Positions 31,241 to 48,213 are shown, counted from the first letter of the stretch. The stretch is 64,000 bases of DNA from Deinococcus aerius (GCF_002897375.1 NZ_BFAG01000006.1:10001-74000); one strand, 5' to 3'. Program-made: numbers and translations. The notes: a model not told the origin generated them from the sequence alone.

Positions 31241-31893
31241 CGTTCCTCCCGGTACGAGAGGCCGCGTGGGGTAACTTCCGCCTCCCAGTCCCCGCGCCGC
31301 GCCGTCTCGCCCATGAATTCGCAGCGCAGCCGCCAATCCTCCCAGGTGGGGGCCCAGGCGCGCACGGACACTCTCCATTCCCCGAGCACCGCCCAACCGA
31401 TAGCTCGTAGGCGTTCGGGCACCCGCGGCACGTCCAAGCGGGGACCCACGTAGAGGAACCGCGCCCCCGCCGCCGCTGCCGTGGGCAGGTGCGGGATGAC
31501 GCTCGTGGGGCCGCGCCGGGACACGATGAGGTCGAAAGGGCCGCGCAACGCCTCTGGAACCTCGCTCTTGCCGTCCCAGAGGTGGAACTCGGCCTGCGGG
31601 GCGTTCTGCCGGGCGAGTGCGAGCAGTTCCGGTTCACGGTCGTAGGCGACCCAGCGGGCGCAGGACGGACCAAACCTCGCCGCGTCCGGCCCATGCCCGC
31701 ACCCCGCCTCCAGCACCCGTGTTTCGGGCGTCAGATGCTCCAGCAGCAGCGCGTCGAAGGTCAGCTCCGGGTCAGGGCCGCCCAGCACCCGTGTCCAGGG
31801 GTGACGGTACTCACCCAGCTCGCGGGCCAGCCGGGCGTACCACTCGCGGGAATGGGGAAGGTCGGAGCGGTGGGAAGGGGATGGGCGCCTCAC
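31213..31893 (-). CDS. Class I SAM-dependent methyltransferase
   Basis: A 226-residue methyltransferase-fold protein: motif I is [17 protein letters not shown] near residue 62, motif II is [15 protein letters not shown], and [10 protein letters not shown] follows. Substrate is unknown; the late part after 150 is atypical. GTG 31893 overlaps the stop of the next methyltransferase (GTGA), so the two are coupled. The gene end runs 28 nt into truA on the other strand. Confidence 0.8.
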   Translation of the reverse strand: MRRPSPSHRSDLPHSREWYARLARELGEYRHPWTRVLGGPDPELTFDALLLEHLTPETRVLEAGCGHGPDAARFGPSCARWVAYDREPELLALARQNAPQAEFHLWDGKSEVPEALRGPFDLIVSRRGPTSVIPHLPTAAAAGARFLYVGPRLDVPRVPERLRAIGWAVLGEWRVSVRAWAPTWEDWRLRCEFMGETARRGDWEAEVTPRGLSYREERYIVLAGES

Positions 31894-32693
31894 AGCGGGG
31901 CGTGACCCACGGCCAGCAGGTGGGCGCTGACGCCGAACAGGCTGGGGTCCCTCTCCGTCCGGCGGATCACGTCAAGCAGCCGCTCCCGGCGTTCCCCGTC
32001 CGCCCAGAGAGTGTCGAAGTCGGGCACGACGTTGCCCAGGCCCTCCACCGCGTAGAGGTCGGCGTCCTGGAACCCGGCCTCCCGCAGCTCCCCGCTCAGT
32101 TCCTCGGGGCGGTGGAAGTACGCGGTCGTGAACCAGCCCAGGGTGGGGTCCGGGGGCTCGTGGGGGCCGCCCTCCAACGTGGCGTTCCGCATGTGCCGGA
32201 AACGCTCGTCGGCGTCTAGCCCGGCCAGCAGGCCGTCCAGCGTGCTCGCCGTGCGGGTGATCGCTGCCGCCAGCAGCACCCCGCCGGAACGCAGACAGCG
32301 CCGCGCCTCCCGCAGGGCCCGCACCCAGTCCTCCCGCCCGGTGAGGTGGTAGAGCGGCCCCAGCAGCAGGACCCCGTCCGCCTGCCCCGGCGGATAGGGC
32401 AAGGCCCGCGCGTCCCCGAGCGTGATGGAGGCGAGCCCCGGCAGCGATGGGTCCCCCCGCACCCGCTCGATATGGGTGGTCGAGGCGTCGAGCAGATGCA
32501 CCGTGTAGCCCGCCTCCAGCAGCCAGCGGGCATAGGGCCCAGTTCCCCCGCCCACGTCGAGCACGACAGCAGGAGACGGGGGCAGAAAACGCTGCACCAG
32601 TTCCCGGGTGCGCTCGAATTCCAATCGGTTGCTGCCCCGCGTCAAGCGGTCATGTTCCCGGTCCTGCCCGTAGTACGCCGCAACTCTGTCCAT
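31890..32693 (-). CDS. Class I SAM-dependent methyltransferase
   Basis: A 267-residue protein with methyltransferase motif I VVLDVGGGTGPYARWL near residue 42, followed by HLLDAS, GDARALPYPPGQADGVLLLGPLYHL. This is the small-molecule methyltransferase-11 type. Substrate is unknown. TACGCT lies 5 nt before ATG 32693. It is the first gene of a two-methyltransferase operon; the two differ clearly in sequence, so they are not a recent duplication. Confidence 0.85.
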   Translation of the reverse strand: MDRVAAYYGQDREHDRLTRGSNRLEFERTRELVQRFLPPSPAVVLDVGGGTGPYARWLLEAGYTVHLLDASTTHIERVRGDPSLPGLASITLGDARALPYPPGQADGVLLLGPLYHLTGREDWVRALREARRCLRSGGVLLAAAITRTASTLDGLLAGLDADERFRHMRNATLEGGPHEPPDPTLGWFTTAYFHRPEELSGELREAGFQDADLYAVEGLGNVVPDFDTLWADGERRERLLDVIRRTERDPSLFGVSAHLLAVGHAPL

Positions 32694-32785
32694 AGGGCAG
32701 CGTAGGGGAGAGGGTCGGGCGAGGGCATCGGCCGGATGGCGGGGGGTCGAGGATCATCTTCCTCGGCCCCCCATCCCTTGCCGGA

Positions 32786-33675
<890 letters not shown>

Positions 33676-33679
<4 letters not shown>

Positions 33680-34838
33680 GCCTCATCCTCCCTTAAATGG
33701 AGCCCTAGGCGGCGGGCCACCTCACCTTTGGGGTGGGTGAGGCCGCTGCGGGTGTCCATGTAGTCGCGGTAAACGTCGTCGAAGGCGTGGATCAGGACGG
33801 CCATCACGCCGTGCCCATCCACCTGGAGCCCCTGAAGGCGGAAGCCCGCGCGCAGTTTGGGGATCAGCACCGCGTTGTTCGTCGCGTGGTGGTGGCTGCG
33901 AACGAGGCGGTAGCCCTCGGCCCCCAGCGCGGACAGCACCACCGGGAGCAGCCGGGTGTAGAGGCCCTTGCTGCGGTGGGCGGGCAGGAACGCCGTGTTC
34001 ACCATGTACGCCGTCCGCGCGTCCCACTGGCGCGAATACTGCCAGCCCGCCACCTCGCCCCCATGCGCGATCAGCCAGGCGTAGCGGGGCACCTCCGGGC
34101 TGGAAAACGGGGCAGGTTCGGCCCAGTCGAAGGACACCGAGGCGTAGGCAGCGTCCTCCAGCCGCGCGTACACGTCCCCGTAGACCTCGTAGGGGACGCG
34201 GTGGAGAGTGTAGCCGCCGCCCAGGTCCACGCCCTCCCCCTCGACCTCTGGCAGGGGTACGGGGGGAATGGTCGCCGCCGCGTCCGCTCCTGTCTCCGGG
34301 ACGTTCAGCCCCAGCCGCCTCGCCGCCTCGCCCGACGGCTGCCGAAAGCCGCTGCGGACATGCATCGCCTCCCGGTACGTCGGGTCCAGGCTGAGGGTGA
34401 GCGCCACGTTCAACCCGCCCTCGTACAGATTCAGGCCCTGGAGGAAGAATCCGGCGCGCAGCTTGGGGACGATGACCCGGTTGTTCGTCGCCCGGTGGTG
34501 GCTGGTCACGAGGGTGTACCCGGCGGACCGGTATGCGGCGAGGACGTGCGGGAGCAGCCGGGAGTACAGCCCCCGCCCCTGGTGCTCGGGGAGAATCCCC
34601 GTGTCCGCCATGTAGACCGTCCGCTCGCCCTGCTGGTGCGCGTGGTGCCAGCCGATCAGGTCCCCGCCGTGGAGGAGGCCCCACTGGAAGGTTTCGCCGG
34701 GCGGGGGTGGGGTCTTGGCGGGTGGGTCGAAGGCGTACCCCCAGGTGCCGCCGAAGATGCGGTTCTCCAGCCGGGCGCAGGCATCCCGGTAGAGGTCGTA
34801 GGAGATGGGCCGGGCCTCGTACCCGTCGCCCAGGGGAA

Positions 34839-34842
<4 letters not shown>
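33676..34842 (-). CDS. Tandem GNAT acetyltransferase inside the agu operon
   Basis: A 388-residue protein with two similar GNAT domains, about residues 5-165 and 195-375. Each has the acetyl-CoA loop: LPEHQGRGLYSRLLPHVL and LPAHRSKGLYTRLLPVVL, and each is followed by LV(T/R)SHHHATNN and KLRAGF. The two halves are clearly an internal duplication. GTG 34842 overlaps the aguA stop in GTGA; GTG 34854 is an alternative. Its place between aguA and aguB suggests it acts on a polyamine or its precursor, but this is inference. Confidence 0.75.
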
Positions 34843-35915
<1,073 letters not shown>

Positions 35916-36009
35916 TGTCGCATCCCCGAGTCTGGGGAAGGTGACGCTTGCTGCCTGGGGCTGTCCTAGGTTTTAACGAAGGGGTCTTGAGCCGTAGCTC
36001 CGCATTTTC

Positions 36010-36270
<261 letters not shown>

Positions 36271-36367
36271 GGCCCTGAGTGTAGACAGGTCGGTGACCAG
36301 ATGAATGCAAGGTGAACCCGATTCTGCCTTTTGGACTCGGCACAAGGAGGATGAAAGTCCCGACGCT

Positions 36368-37780
<1,413 letters not shown>

Positions 37781-37925
37781 CCCCCGAGGATACGGGGAAG
37801 CGGGCCGATGGGAAGAATGGGAAGTAGAGCTTGATACTCCTGCGGCGAAACTGCCCAAGTCCCCCGAAATCTCCTCCGTCGGGGTGCCCCTCCACCTCTC
37901 CGAATCAGAGAAGTGAAAGCTGCAC

Positions 37926-37969
37926 TTGACATTCTTTGAGGAAGATGTTTCTATGTTTCCAAAGGAGGA
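37926..37969 (+). promoter_or_regulatory. Promoter and ribosome site of the DUF4097-like gene
   Basis: A perfect TTGACA (37926-37931) lies upstream, with T-rich -10 candidates between 37948 and 37957, and AAGGAGGAG (37961-37969) sits 4-5 nt before ATG 37974. Both signals are unusually strong for this window, which mostly uses leaderless starts, so this gene is probably made from a normal leadered message. Confidence 0.5.
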
Positions 37970-37973
37970 GCGC

Positions 37974-38839
<866 letters not shown>

Positions 38840-38843
<4 letters not shown>

Positions 38844-39481
38844 AAGAGAAAGTCAAACGCCTGCTCGACCTGGTGCGCGCCGGTCGCCTGAGCCTGGAGG
38901 ACGCCGGGCCGCTCCTCGCCGCCCTGAGCCCCCGCCTCGCCCTCACGGACAGCGACCGCGAACTCATCGCGTCCCTGCTCGCCCGCGAGGACCTGGACAC
39001 CGGGCAGGTCGCCGACCACCTGCTGCTGCTGCGCGGCGTGCGTGACACGCCCCCGTCGCCGCCCTTTCCCCCCAGGGCGCCGCGCGCCCCCGGCTGGCCG
39101 GGTGTGGACGGGTGGGTGGACCGCTTCACCGACAACATCGAGGGCTTCGTGGACCGCATGGAGGACACTGTGGAACGTGCCGTCGAGGGCAGAGGACCCC
39201 GCTCCCGTTATTCCTACGCCTATCCCGGGCCGGGCCGGACCTCCCGCCTCCTGCGCATCCAGGTCGAGTCGAACGAGGGGGACGAGTACACCGCCAACCT
39301 CCCCGTCAGCCTCGCGCCGCACCTGGGCAAGCTGATCCCGCCGCACGGTCGGGAGGCCCTGGAACGCGCGGGCCTGAGCATCGAGGCGCTGCAACTCCTG
39401 ATCGAGGCCGACCCACCCCCCGGCGACCTCATCGAGACCGAGGACAACGAGGGCAACAGCGTCAAGATCAGCCTGAAGTGA
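38840..39481 (+). CDS. Soluble protein with SHOCT-like N-terminal hairpin
   Basis: A 213-residue protein with no full domain I can name. Residues 1-30 repeat the hairpin motif of the preceding gene (RLLDLVRAGRLSLEDAGPLLAAL), a second helical pair follows (DRELIASLLAREDLDTGQVADHLLLL), and the end (residues 140-213) is a compact alpha/beta part with a RIQVESNEGDEYTANLPV strand pair and IETEDNEGNSVKI. A proline-rich linker joins them. It is translationally coupled to the DUF4097-like gene, so the two products probably work together. Confidence 0.6.
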
Positions 39482-39553
39482 TACGAAATTGCGGTGAGTC
39501 GAAGACGAGGAGCGAGCGGAGCGGGCGGCAACGAAGACCAGCTTGTGGCGATG

Positions 39554-39596
39554 GAAGAACATTCGGTGTCTTGTCCGAATGTTCTGGAATCAGAGC
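39554..39596. repeat. Dispersed palindromic repeat, copy 2
   Basis: A perfect 10-bp inverted repeat, GAACATTCGG (39557-39566) and CCGAATGTTC (39575-39584), with an 8-nt loop, followed by TGGAATCAGAGC. The 3' arm and flank match copy 1 at 21364-21385 in 19 of 22 bases. It lies between the hairpin-motif gene and the DUF2089 gene and might also end transcription. Confidence 0.65.
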
Positions 39597-39682
39597 AAGC
39601 CGGTATGAGGGAGAGGGTGCGCGGCCAGCCGAACGAGGGAAATGACCCCGCACCCCCACCCGCCCGCCGCGTACCCTGAGCC

Positions 39683-40039
<357 letters not shown>

Positions 40040-40085
40040 GGGGACGCGGGGTGGGGTCCTTTCCCCAAGGTCGAGAGGTCAACAC

Positions 40086-40991
40086 TTGAACACCTCCCCC
40101 GCCCCCCTCGCCCCCGCCACCGGAGCTTTCGACGACGTGCAGCGGTTCTGGGCCGCCGTGGATGCCAGCGAGCGCCGCGCCCTGCCCCTTGAGGACACCT
40201 TAGAGCAGATGTATTTCGGGCGACTGAGTCAGGCCCTCGCCCAGTTCACGGCCTGGGCTGACCTGACCCCGTCGCGGCTGGCCGAGACCTACGGCACGCA
40301 TGAGGCCTACTTCCGGGCGCTCGGCCCCCAGCCCGGGCGGCTGCGGGAGGAGCTGCGTATGGACTCGCTGTACACGGCGCTCCGGGCGCTCTTCCCCGAG
40401 GCGGTTCCGGCACGGGTGAACTTCGTCATGGGCGACTTCTCCTGCGCGGGCACCGTGGCCCCGGGTCAGATTCTGCTCGCCCTGGAGTTCTTCCCCCCGG
40501 TCGAGGCGTGGCCCCTCGCCCTGCCCCACCTACCGCTCCCGGGGCCGCACGCGCTGCCCGCCCGGCTGGCCCACGAGCTGGTGCATGTGCAGCAACTCGC
40601 GCGCTGCCCGGACCTCGCCCTCGCCGAGCCGACCGTGCTGGAACTGGCCCTGCTGGAGGGCGCGGCCGAGTACGTCGGCGAACGGCTGAGCGGCGGGCTG
40701 ACCGCCCCGCACGCGCATCTGTTTGGCCAGATGAACGCCGCCGAGGTCTGGGCGGCCTTCCGCGAGGAGGCGGATTCGCGCGACGGGTCCGCCTGGGTCC
40801 ACGGCAGCCCTGCCCGCCCCGAGTGGCCCGCCGACCTTGGGCACTTCGTCGGCTACGAACTCTGCCGGGCCTACCACGAGCGGCACGCGGCGGAGGCGAA
40901 CGTCATCCGGGACATCCTCCACGCTTTCGAGTCCCCCGAACGGTTCCTCCTCCCGGTCAGAGAACGCCCCGGTAAATCTCGTCCAGGGTGA
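40086..40991 (+). CDS. Gluzincin-type zinc protease-like protein (DUF2268/GldB-like)
   Basis: A 301-residue soluble protein with the metal-binding HELVHVQQ motif near residue 160 and, about 35 residues later, LLEGAAEYVGE, which fits the second zinc-binding glutamate of gluzincins. This recalls DUF2268/GldB-type proteins rather than a known peptidase. The start is TTG 40086, with GAGAGG 7 nt upstream; no ATG fits. The end overlaps the convergent Uma2 gene by 35 nt. Confidence 0.65.
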   Translation: MNTSPAPLAPATGAFDDVQRFWAAVDASERRALPLEDTLEQMYFGRLSQALAQFTAWADLTPSRLAETYGTHEAYFRALGPQPGRLREELRMDSLYTALRALFPEAVPARVNFVMGDFSCAGTVAPGQILLALEFFPPVEAWPLALPHLPLPGPHALPARLAHELVHVQQLARCPDLALAEPTVLELALLEGAAEYVGERLSGGLTAPHAHLFGQMNAAEVWAAFREEADSRDGSAWVHGSPARPEWPADLGHFVGYELCRAYHERHAAEANVIRDILHAFESPERFLLPVRERPGKSRPG

Positions 40992-41517
40992 TGGACCGGC
41001 CCAGGCAGGGGAGATCGATGCTGCCGCTGCCGCTCAGGTCCTGGAGTGCCCACCCGCCCGGCCCCCGACCGTAGGCGTACACGCGCCGCTCCCGCTGCTC
41101 CACGATCAGGTATGTCTGGAGGCTGGGAATGGCCGTGTACACGCCGTACTTGCCGAAGCGGTCGTGGGCGGCGGTGCTGTCGGACAGAACTTCCACCAGC
41201 AGGCAGGGGGAGGTCTTGGCATATCGGTCGTTGTCATTCCGGTCGCAGACCAGCATCACGTCCGGGTAGAAGAAAGAGGCGCTGTCCTCCACCCTCAATT
41301 TCATGTCGTTCTGGTAGAGGCGGCAGCCTGCCCGGACGGCGTCGGCGTACAGCACGCCGAAGATGTTTCCGGCAATCAGCACGTGCGGCTCGCTGGCCCC
41401 CGCCTGGGCATGCAGCGGGTAGACGAAGCCGCCCACGTACTCGCGCTTGTAGGGGCTCTTCTCCTCCGTCCGCAGGTACTCCTCCACGCTCATCGCTCGG
41501 GGGGCGGGGTCGCTCAT
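40957..41517 (-). CDS. Uma2-family putative restriction endonuclease
   Basis: A 186-residue DUF820/Uma2 protein with a PD-(D/E)xK nuclease fold: MSVEEYLRTEEKSPYKREYVGG at the start, the acidic FYPDVMLVCDR, and CLLVEVLSDSTAAHDRFGKY. Expansion of this family is usual in cyanobacteria and Deinococcus; its biological role is not settled. ATG 41517 has TACGAT 6 nt upstream. It starts 4 nt after the GNAT stop on the same strand. Confidence 0.85.
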   Translation of the reverse strand: MSDPAPRAMSVEEYLRTEEKSPYKREYVGGFVYPLHAQAGASEPHVLIAGNIFGVLYADAVRAGCRLYQNDMKLRVEDSASFFYPDVMLVCDRNDNDRYAKTSPCLLVEVLSDSTAAHDRFGKYGVYTAIPSLQTYLIVEQRERRVYAYGRGPGGWALQDLSGSGSIDLPCLGRSITLDEIYRGVL

Positions 41518-41521
41518 GCGT

Positions 41522-42046
41522 CTATCGTAGCCGCGCCAGGTCGTCCCACACCAGCCGCACCTCGCGCAGCTCGCCGCCGGGGACGCTCTCGGTCTTCTCG
41601 CCCGCCTCGCGGCCTCCCCGGCGCAGATACCACTCCCGGGTGGGGTTCTCAGCGAGGACCCATAGGGCCAGACTCCGGTGTCCACGTGCGTGCAACTCCC
41701 GGGCCAGCGCCGAGAGGAGGGCCCGCCCCATCCCCTGTCCCTGCGCGGCCTTCAGGGCATAGAGCGTGAACAGTTCCGCGTCGATCCCGGGATGGTCGCG
41801 GGGCGGCCCGGCGGACGCGAACGCCACGACCTCCCCACCCCGCTCGGCGACGAGGACGACCTGGGCCGGGTCGGCGGTGGCCCCCTCCCACATCCGTTGC
41901 CGCCGCTCGCGGGCCGCGCCGTCCGTCACCCGGTCCAGAAAGTCCTGCGGCATCCGCCCCGTGTACGTCTCCCGCCAGCTCGTCACGTGGACGTGGGCGA
42001 TGGCCGGGGCGTCGGCGGGTGTGGCGGGCCGGACGGTGAAGGACAT
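41522..42046 (-). CDS. GNAT-family N-acetyltransferase
   Basis: A 174-residue acetyltransferase: FTVRPATPADAPAIAHVHVTSWRETY opens the domain, the acetyl-CoA loop is ALKAAQGQGMGRALLSAL near residue 95, and LWVLAENPTREWYLRRGGR ends it. The SWRETYxG(x)P start is typical of a broad group of stress-related GNATs of unknown substrate. TACCCT lies 7 nt before ATG 42046. Confidence 0.87.
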   Translation of the reverse strand: MSFTVRPATPADAPAIAHVHVTSWRETYTGRMPQDFLDRVTDGAARERRQRMWEGATADPAQVVLVAERGGEVVAFASAGPPRDHPGIDAELFTLYALKAAQGQGMGRALLSALARELHARGHRSLALWVLAENPTREWYLRRGGREAGEKTESVPGGELREVRLVWDDLARLR

Positions 42047-42118
42047 GGCCCAAAGGGTAGCTGGGCGGGCGGCCCGGAGTTGCGAAATCTGTCAGACCTT
42101 CCTGCTTACCCTGGACCG

Positions 42119-43204
42119 ATGGTGCGGCCCGTGCCCGGCGACGCGGAGGAGACCCCGGAATTCCAGTTCCGGCACCGCTCCCTCCTCGTCATCCTGGGGT
42201 GCGTGCTGGGCGCGTCCATCGTCACCCTGTGCGTCTCGGGGGCCTGGCTGTTCACGGCCCTGGACCGCCTGGTGCTCAGCTTTATCGTGGTCAAGAACGC
42301 CGTGCTGTTTGTCTGGCTGTGGCGCAGGCCCCGGGCGCTGGTGCGGGTGGGCGTCCTGGAACTCCTGTTCGAGGGCATCGGCGGCGTCGGCAAACTGTGG
42401 CTGGCCCTGATGGTCGATCAGACGGCCTACAGCCTGGGGGGCTACTCCTACTGGCTGATGCTGAACTACTTCATCGCCGCGCTGGTCTGGCGAGGTCGCG
42501 CGGCCCTGTGGGTGTCCCTGGGCTGGTTCGCGGTGCTGCTCACGCTGGGGGGTCTGTACTGGTTTTCCCCCGGTATTCCGGGGGGCACCAAGCAGCAGTA
42601 CGGCAATACCCTCCTCCAGCTCTACCTGACGCACGCCACCCTGATCGCGTTCCTGACCCTCCAGGGCGGGCTGCTGCGGCAATACCTCCTCGCCATCCTG
42701 AGGGCCGAGCGCCACGCCCGCCTGGCGCACCTCGACGGGCTGACGGGCCTCGCCAACCGGCGGCAACTGGAGGAGTGGCTGCGGCTGGGCCGCGAGCGGG
42801 CGGAGGGAACCGGGCAGGACTGGAGCGTCATCCTCTTCGACCTCGACCACTTCAAACGGGTGAACGACACCCACGGGCACGCCGCCGGGGACGAGGTGCT
42901 CCGGGCCACCGCCGCCGCCGTCCGGGGGGTGCTGCGCAACGGCGAGTACCTGGGCCGCTGGGGGGGCGAGGAGTTCCTGGTGATCCTCCCGGGGGTGGGC
43001 CAGCCCGCCGCCGCCCGGGTGGCCTCGCGCCTTCAGGCGGCGGTGGCCGCCGCGCCGCATGGGGGCGTGGGGCCGGTGACGGTCAGTTGCGGCGTGGCGC
43101 AGGGCGCCCCCGGGGAAAGCGTCCCGGCGCTGCTCGCCCGAGCGGACGAGGCCCTGTACGCGGCCAAGCGGGGGGGCCGGGCCCTGGTGGAGGTGGCGGG
43201 CTGA
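42119..43204 (+). CDS. Membrane diguanylate cyclase (GGDEF domain)
   Basis: A 361-residue protein with about six N-terminal membrane helices (residues 20-185) and a GGDEF domain with DGLTGLANRRQLEEW, FDLDHFKRVNDTHGHAAGDEVL and the active site RWGGEEFLV near residue 280. Residues for GTP binding and catalysis are intact, so it should make c-di-GMP. TACCCT (42107-42112) lies 6 nt before ATG 42119. It is divergent from the GNAT gene. Confidence 0.9.
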   Translation: MVRPVPGDAEETPEFQFRHRSLLVILGCVLGASIVTLCVSGAWLFTALDRLVLSFIVVKNAVLFVWLWRRPRALVRVGVLELLFEGIGGVGKLWLALMVDQTAYSLGGYSYWLMLNYFIAALVWRGRAALWVSLGWFAVLLTLGGLYWFSPGIPGGTKQQYGNTLLQLYLTHATLIAFLTLQGGLLRQYLLAILRAERHARLAHLDGLTGLANRRQLEEWLRLGRERAEGTGQDWSVILFDLDHFKRVNDTHGHAAGDEVLRATAAAVRGVLRNGEYLGRWGGEEFLVILPGVGQPAAARVASRLQAAVAAAPHGGVGPVTVSCGVAQGAPGESVPALLARADEALYAAKRGGRALVEVAG

Positions 43205-43217
43205 GCGCGGCTCCCGC

Positions 43218-43883
<666 letters not shown>

Positions 43884-43928
43884 GGCTCAGGGTAGCGGCC
43901 CCCGTCAAGGCCGCACTATCCTCGGCGG

Positions 43929-44210
43929 GTGCCGGAGAAGACCCCGTCCCTGAGCTACCGCGCGGCCTACGCGCGGCTCTCGCGCATCGCCGCCGAGCTG
44001 GAGACGGGCGAGGCCGACCTCGACCGCGTGCTGCCGCTGCTGGAGGAGGCCCGCGCCGCCTACGCCGCCTGCCGGGGGCGCATCGAGGCCGTGCGCGCGG
44101 TGCTGGCGGGCGAGTGGGGGGGCGCGGAGACGGACCCGGAGGATGAGGACGACGCGGACGAGGCCGCCGAAGACGGGGCGGAGGACGACCCCTACGCCGA
44201 CCCGTTCTGA
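43929..44210 (+). CDS. xseB: Exodeoxyribonuclease VII small subunit
   Basis: A 93-residue XseB: SYRAAYARLSRIAAELETGEADLDRVLPLLEEARAAYAACRGRI is the conserved helical hairpin that assembles on XseA. The C-terminal tail after residue 65 is highly acidic (EDEDDADEAAEDGAEDD) and longer than usual. GTG 43929 has TATCCT (43917-43922) 6 nt upstream. xseA is not adjacent. Confidence 0.85.
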   Translation: MPEKTPSLSYRAAYARLSRIAAELETGEADLDRVLPLLEEARAAYAACRGRIEAVRAVLAGEWGGAETDPEDEDDADEAAEDGAEDDPYADPF

Positions 44211-44247
44211 CGCGCCTCCCGGGCGGCCGGGGGCGTATCCTCGCCTC

Positions 44248-44880
<633 letters not shown>

Positions 44881-44907
44881 GGGCCGGTCACAGTGCCCCC
44901 GAGGGGC

Positions 44908-44913
44908 TATAGT
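44908..44913 (+). promoter_or_regulatory. -10 box of the cobalamin-uptake operon
   Basis: TATAGT, a near-consensus -10 element, lies 28 nt after plsC and just before the riboswitch. A weak CGGTCA lies 17 nt upstream (44885-44890). Transcription should start around 44920 and cover the whole aptamer. Confidence 0.55.
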
Positions 44914-44917
44914 GGCG

Positions 44918-45105
44918 CCGACGGAAGCGGGGGAAGCCGGTGGAACTCCGGCACTGTCGCGCAACGGTGACCGCTCGTGGGGCGGAAGTCCGAACACCCG
45001 CCCCGTCCCGGCCCGCGCCGCAGAGGCGTGGCCGGTGGCCTGACCTCTCGCGGAAAGAGGGACCGCCCGGACGATCCCCATGAGGGTCACAGCGTCTGGA
45101 TGTGT
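44918..45105 (+). ncRNA. Cobalamin riboswitch
   Basis: The conserved core is plain: GGGGAAGCCGGTGGAACTCC (44930-44949), then CACTGTCGCGCAACGGTGA (44952-44970), then a B12-box variant AGTCCGAACACCCGCC (44987-45002). This is the coenzyme-B12/cobalamin aptamer family. It lies directly upstream of btuFCD and is followed by a terminator, so binding of cobalamin should switch the transporter off. Confidence 0.92.
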
Positions 45106-45111
45106 TCACTT

Positions 45112-45140
45112 CCGCCCCCCACCCGGGGCGGCTTCGTTTT
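45112..45140 (+). terminator. Riboswitch-controlled terminator before btuF
   Basis: CCGCCCC (45112-45118) and GGGGCGG (45125-45131) form a perfect 7-bp stem with a 6-nt loop, followed by CTTCGTTTT. It lies between the aptamer and the btuF ribosome site, as expected of a transcription-attenuating expression platform. Its 5' arm is also complementary to an aptamer segment at 44979-44989. Confidence 0.75.
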
Positions 45141-45162
45141 CCCTGAGGGCAAGGAGGAACGT

Positions 45163-46029
45163 ATGAAGACCCTTCTGACCCTGACCGCCACCCTCGCCCT
45201 GACCGCCACCGCGGGCGCGACGAGCTATCCCCTCACTCTGACGGACGACCTGGGCCGCAAGGTTACCCTGAAGGCGGAACCGAAACGGATCGTCAGCGTG
45301 CTCCCCAGCACGACCGAGACGCTGTGCGCGCTGGGCCTCTGCGACCGCCTCGTGGGGGTGGACGACTACAGCGACTTTCCCCAGCAGGTCACCAAGCTCC
45401 CGAAGGTGGGCGGCCTGTACAACCCCAACATCGAGGCGATGGTGGCGCTGAAGCCCGACCTCGTGATCGTGAGCAAGTACGGCAAGCTCGTCGAGCCGCT
45501 CACCCAGGCGGGCGTGACGGTCCTGGCGATCAACCCCGAGACCTACGACGAGGTGTTCTCCAAGACCCTCACGCTGGGGCGGGTCGTCAACCGCGAGGCG
45601 CAGGCGAAACAGCTTGTTCTCAACATGCGCCGGGACATCGCCCGGGTCGAGATCCTGACGAGGAACGCCGTTCGCAAGCCCACGACCTACCTGGAGATCG
45701 ACCCCACCCCGTACTCGGTCGGGCCGAACTCCTTCATGGGCGTGCTCCTCACCAAGGCGGGGGCGCGCAACATCATCCCTGCCAGCATGGGCGACTTCCC
45801 CAAGGTGGACCCCGAGTTCATCGTGAAGGCGAACCCTCAGCTCATGCTGGGGCTGGATGCCAAGGCTGCCGCGGGCCGTCCCGGCTGGAACACCATCCAG
45901 GCCGTGAAGGCGGGCCGGGTGCTGGAGATTCCGAAGGAACTCGACACCATCCTCAGCCGCCCCGGGCCGCGTCTGCCGCAGGCGCTGCGGGGCCTGGCCC
46001 GCCTCGTCCACCCCGAACTCTTCAAGTAA
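45163..46029 (+). CDS. btuF: Cobalamin ABC transporter substrate-binding protein
   Basis: A 288-residue periplasmic-type binding protein with a signal peptide (residues 1-18). The TDDLGRKVTLKAEPKRIVSVLPSTTETLCALGL start, GVDDYSDFP, and NIEAMVALKPDLVI are typical of BtuF/FecB proteins. The cobalamin riboswitch upstream and btuC/btuD downstream assign it to B12. An AAGGAGG site precedes ATG 45163. Confidence 0.92.
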   Translation: MKTLLTLTATLALTATAGATSYPLTLTDDLGRKVTLKAEPKRIVSVLPSTTETLCALGLCDRLVGVDDYSDFPQQVTKLPKVGGLYNPNIEAMVALKPDLVIVSKYGKLVEPLTQAGVTVLAINPETYDEVFSKTLTLGRVVNREAQAKQLVLNMRRDIARVEILTRNAVRKPTTYLEIDPTPYSVGPNSFMGVLLTKAGARNIIPASMGDFPKVDPEFIVKANPQLMLGLDAKAAAGRPGWNTIQAVKAGRVLEIPKELDTILSRPGPRLPQALRGLARLVHPELFK

Positions 46030-46040
46030 GGCGGTGAGCC

Positions 46041-47856
<1,816 letters not shown>

Positions 47857-47859
47857 CCG

Positions 47860-48207
47860 ATGCCGCCGAAGTTCTTTCCCACCCGGGGCCACCTCCTCGT
47901 CTGCCAGGGACCCCATTGCCAGGCAAGGGGCTCCAGCCTCCTGTACCGCGCCCTGTGGAACCACCTCGAACGCTCGGGCCTCGCCTACTACAAGAAGGGC
48001 GGCAGCCTGCGCCTCACCGAAAGCGGCTGCCTGGGCGCGTGCTCCTACGGCCCGACCGTCTGCGTGTACCGCCAGCGGGGGGGCGGGCTGGAGGAGGGCT
48101 GGTACGCGGCGACCGACTTCCCCCTGGCCGCGAGGATCGCGCAGGCCGTCCATGAGGGGGTGGAGTTGCCCGCCGAGCACAAGTACGGGCCGGAGGGGGA
48201 GGGGTAA
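47860..48207 (+). CDS. Thioredoxin-like 2Fe-2S ferredoxin
   Basis: A 115-residue protein with the four cluster cysteines of thioredoxin-like ferredoxins: CQGPHCQARGS near residue 15 and ESGCLGACSYGPTVCVY near residue 55. It starts 3 nt after btuD and so belongs to the cobalamin operon. Such proteins accompany cobalamin or cobalt genes in other bacteria, perhaps to reduce the imported corrinoid for adenosylation; that role is inference. Confidence 0.82.
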   Translation: MPPKFFPTRGHLLVCQGPHCQARGSSLLYRALWNHLERSGLAYYKKGGSLRLTESGCLGACSYGPTVCVYRQRGGGLEEGWYAATDFPLAARIAQAVHEGVELPAEHKYGPEGEG

Positions 48208-48213
48208 TCGGCC

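Noticed and set aside
37919..37935. TTGACATTC as a second RDRM
   Set aside because: The left half does not match the palindrome; it is better read as a plain -35 box.
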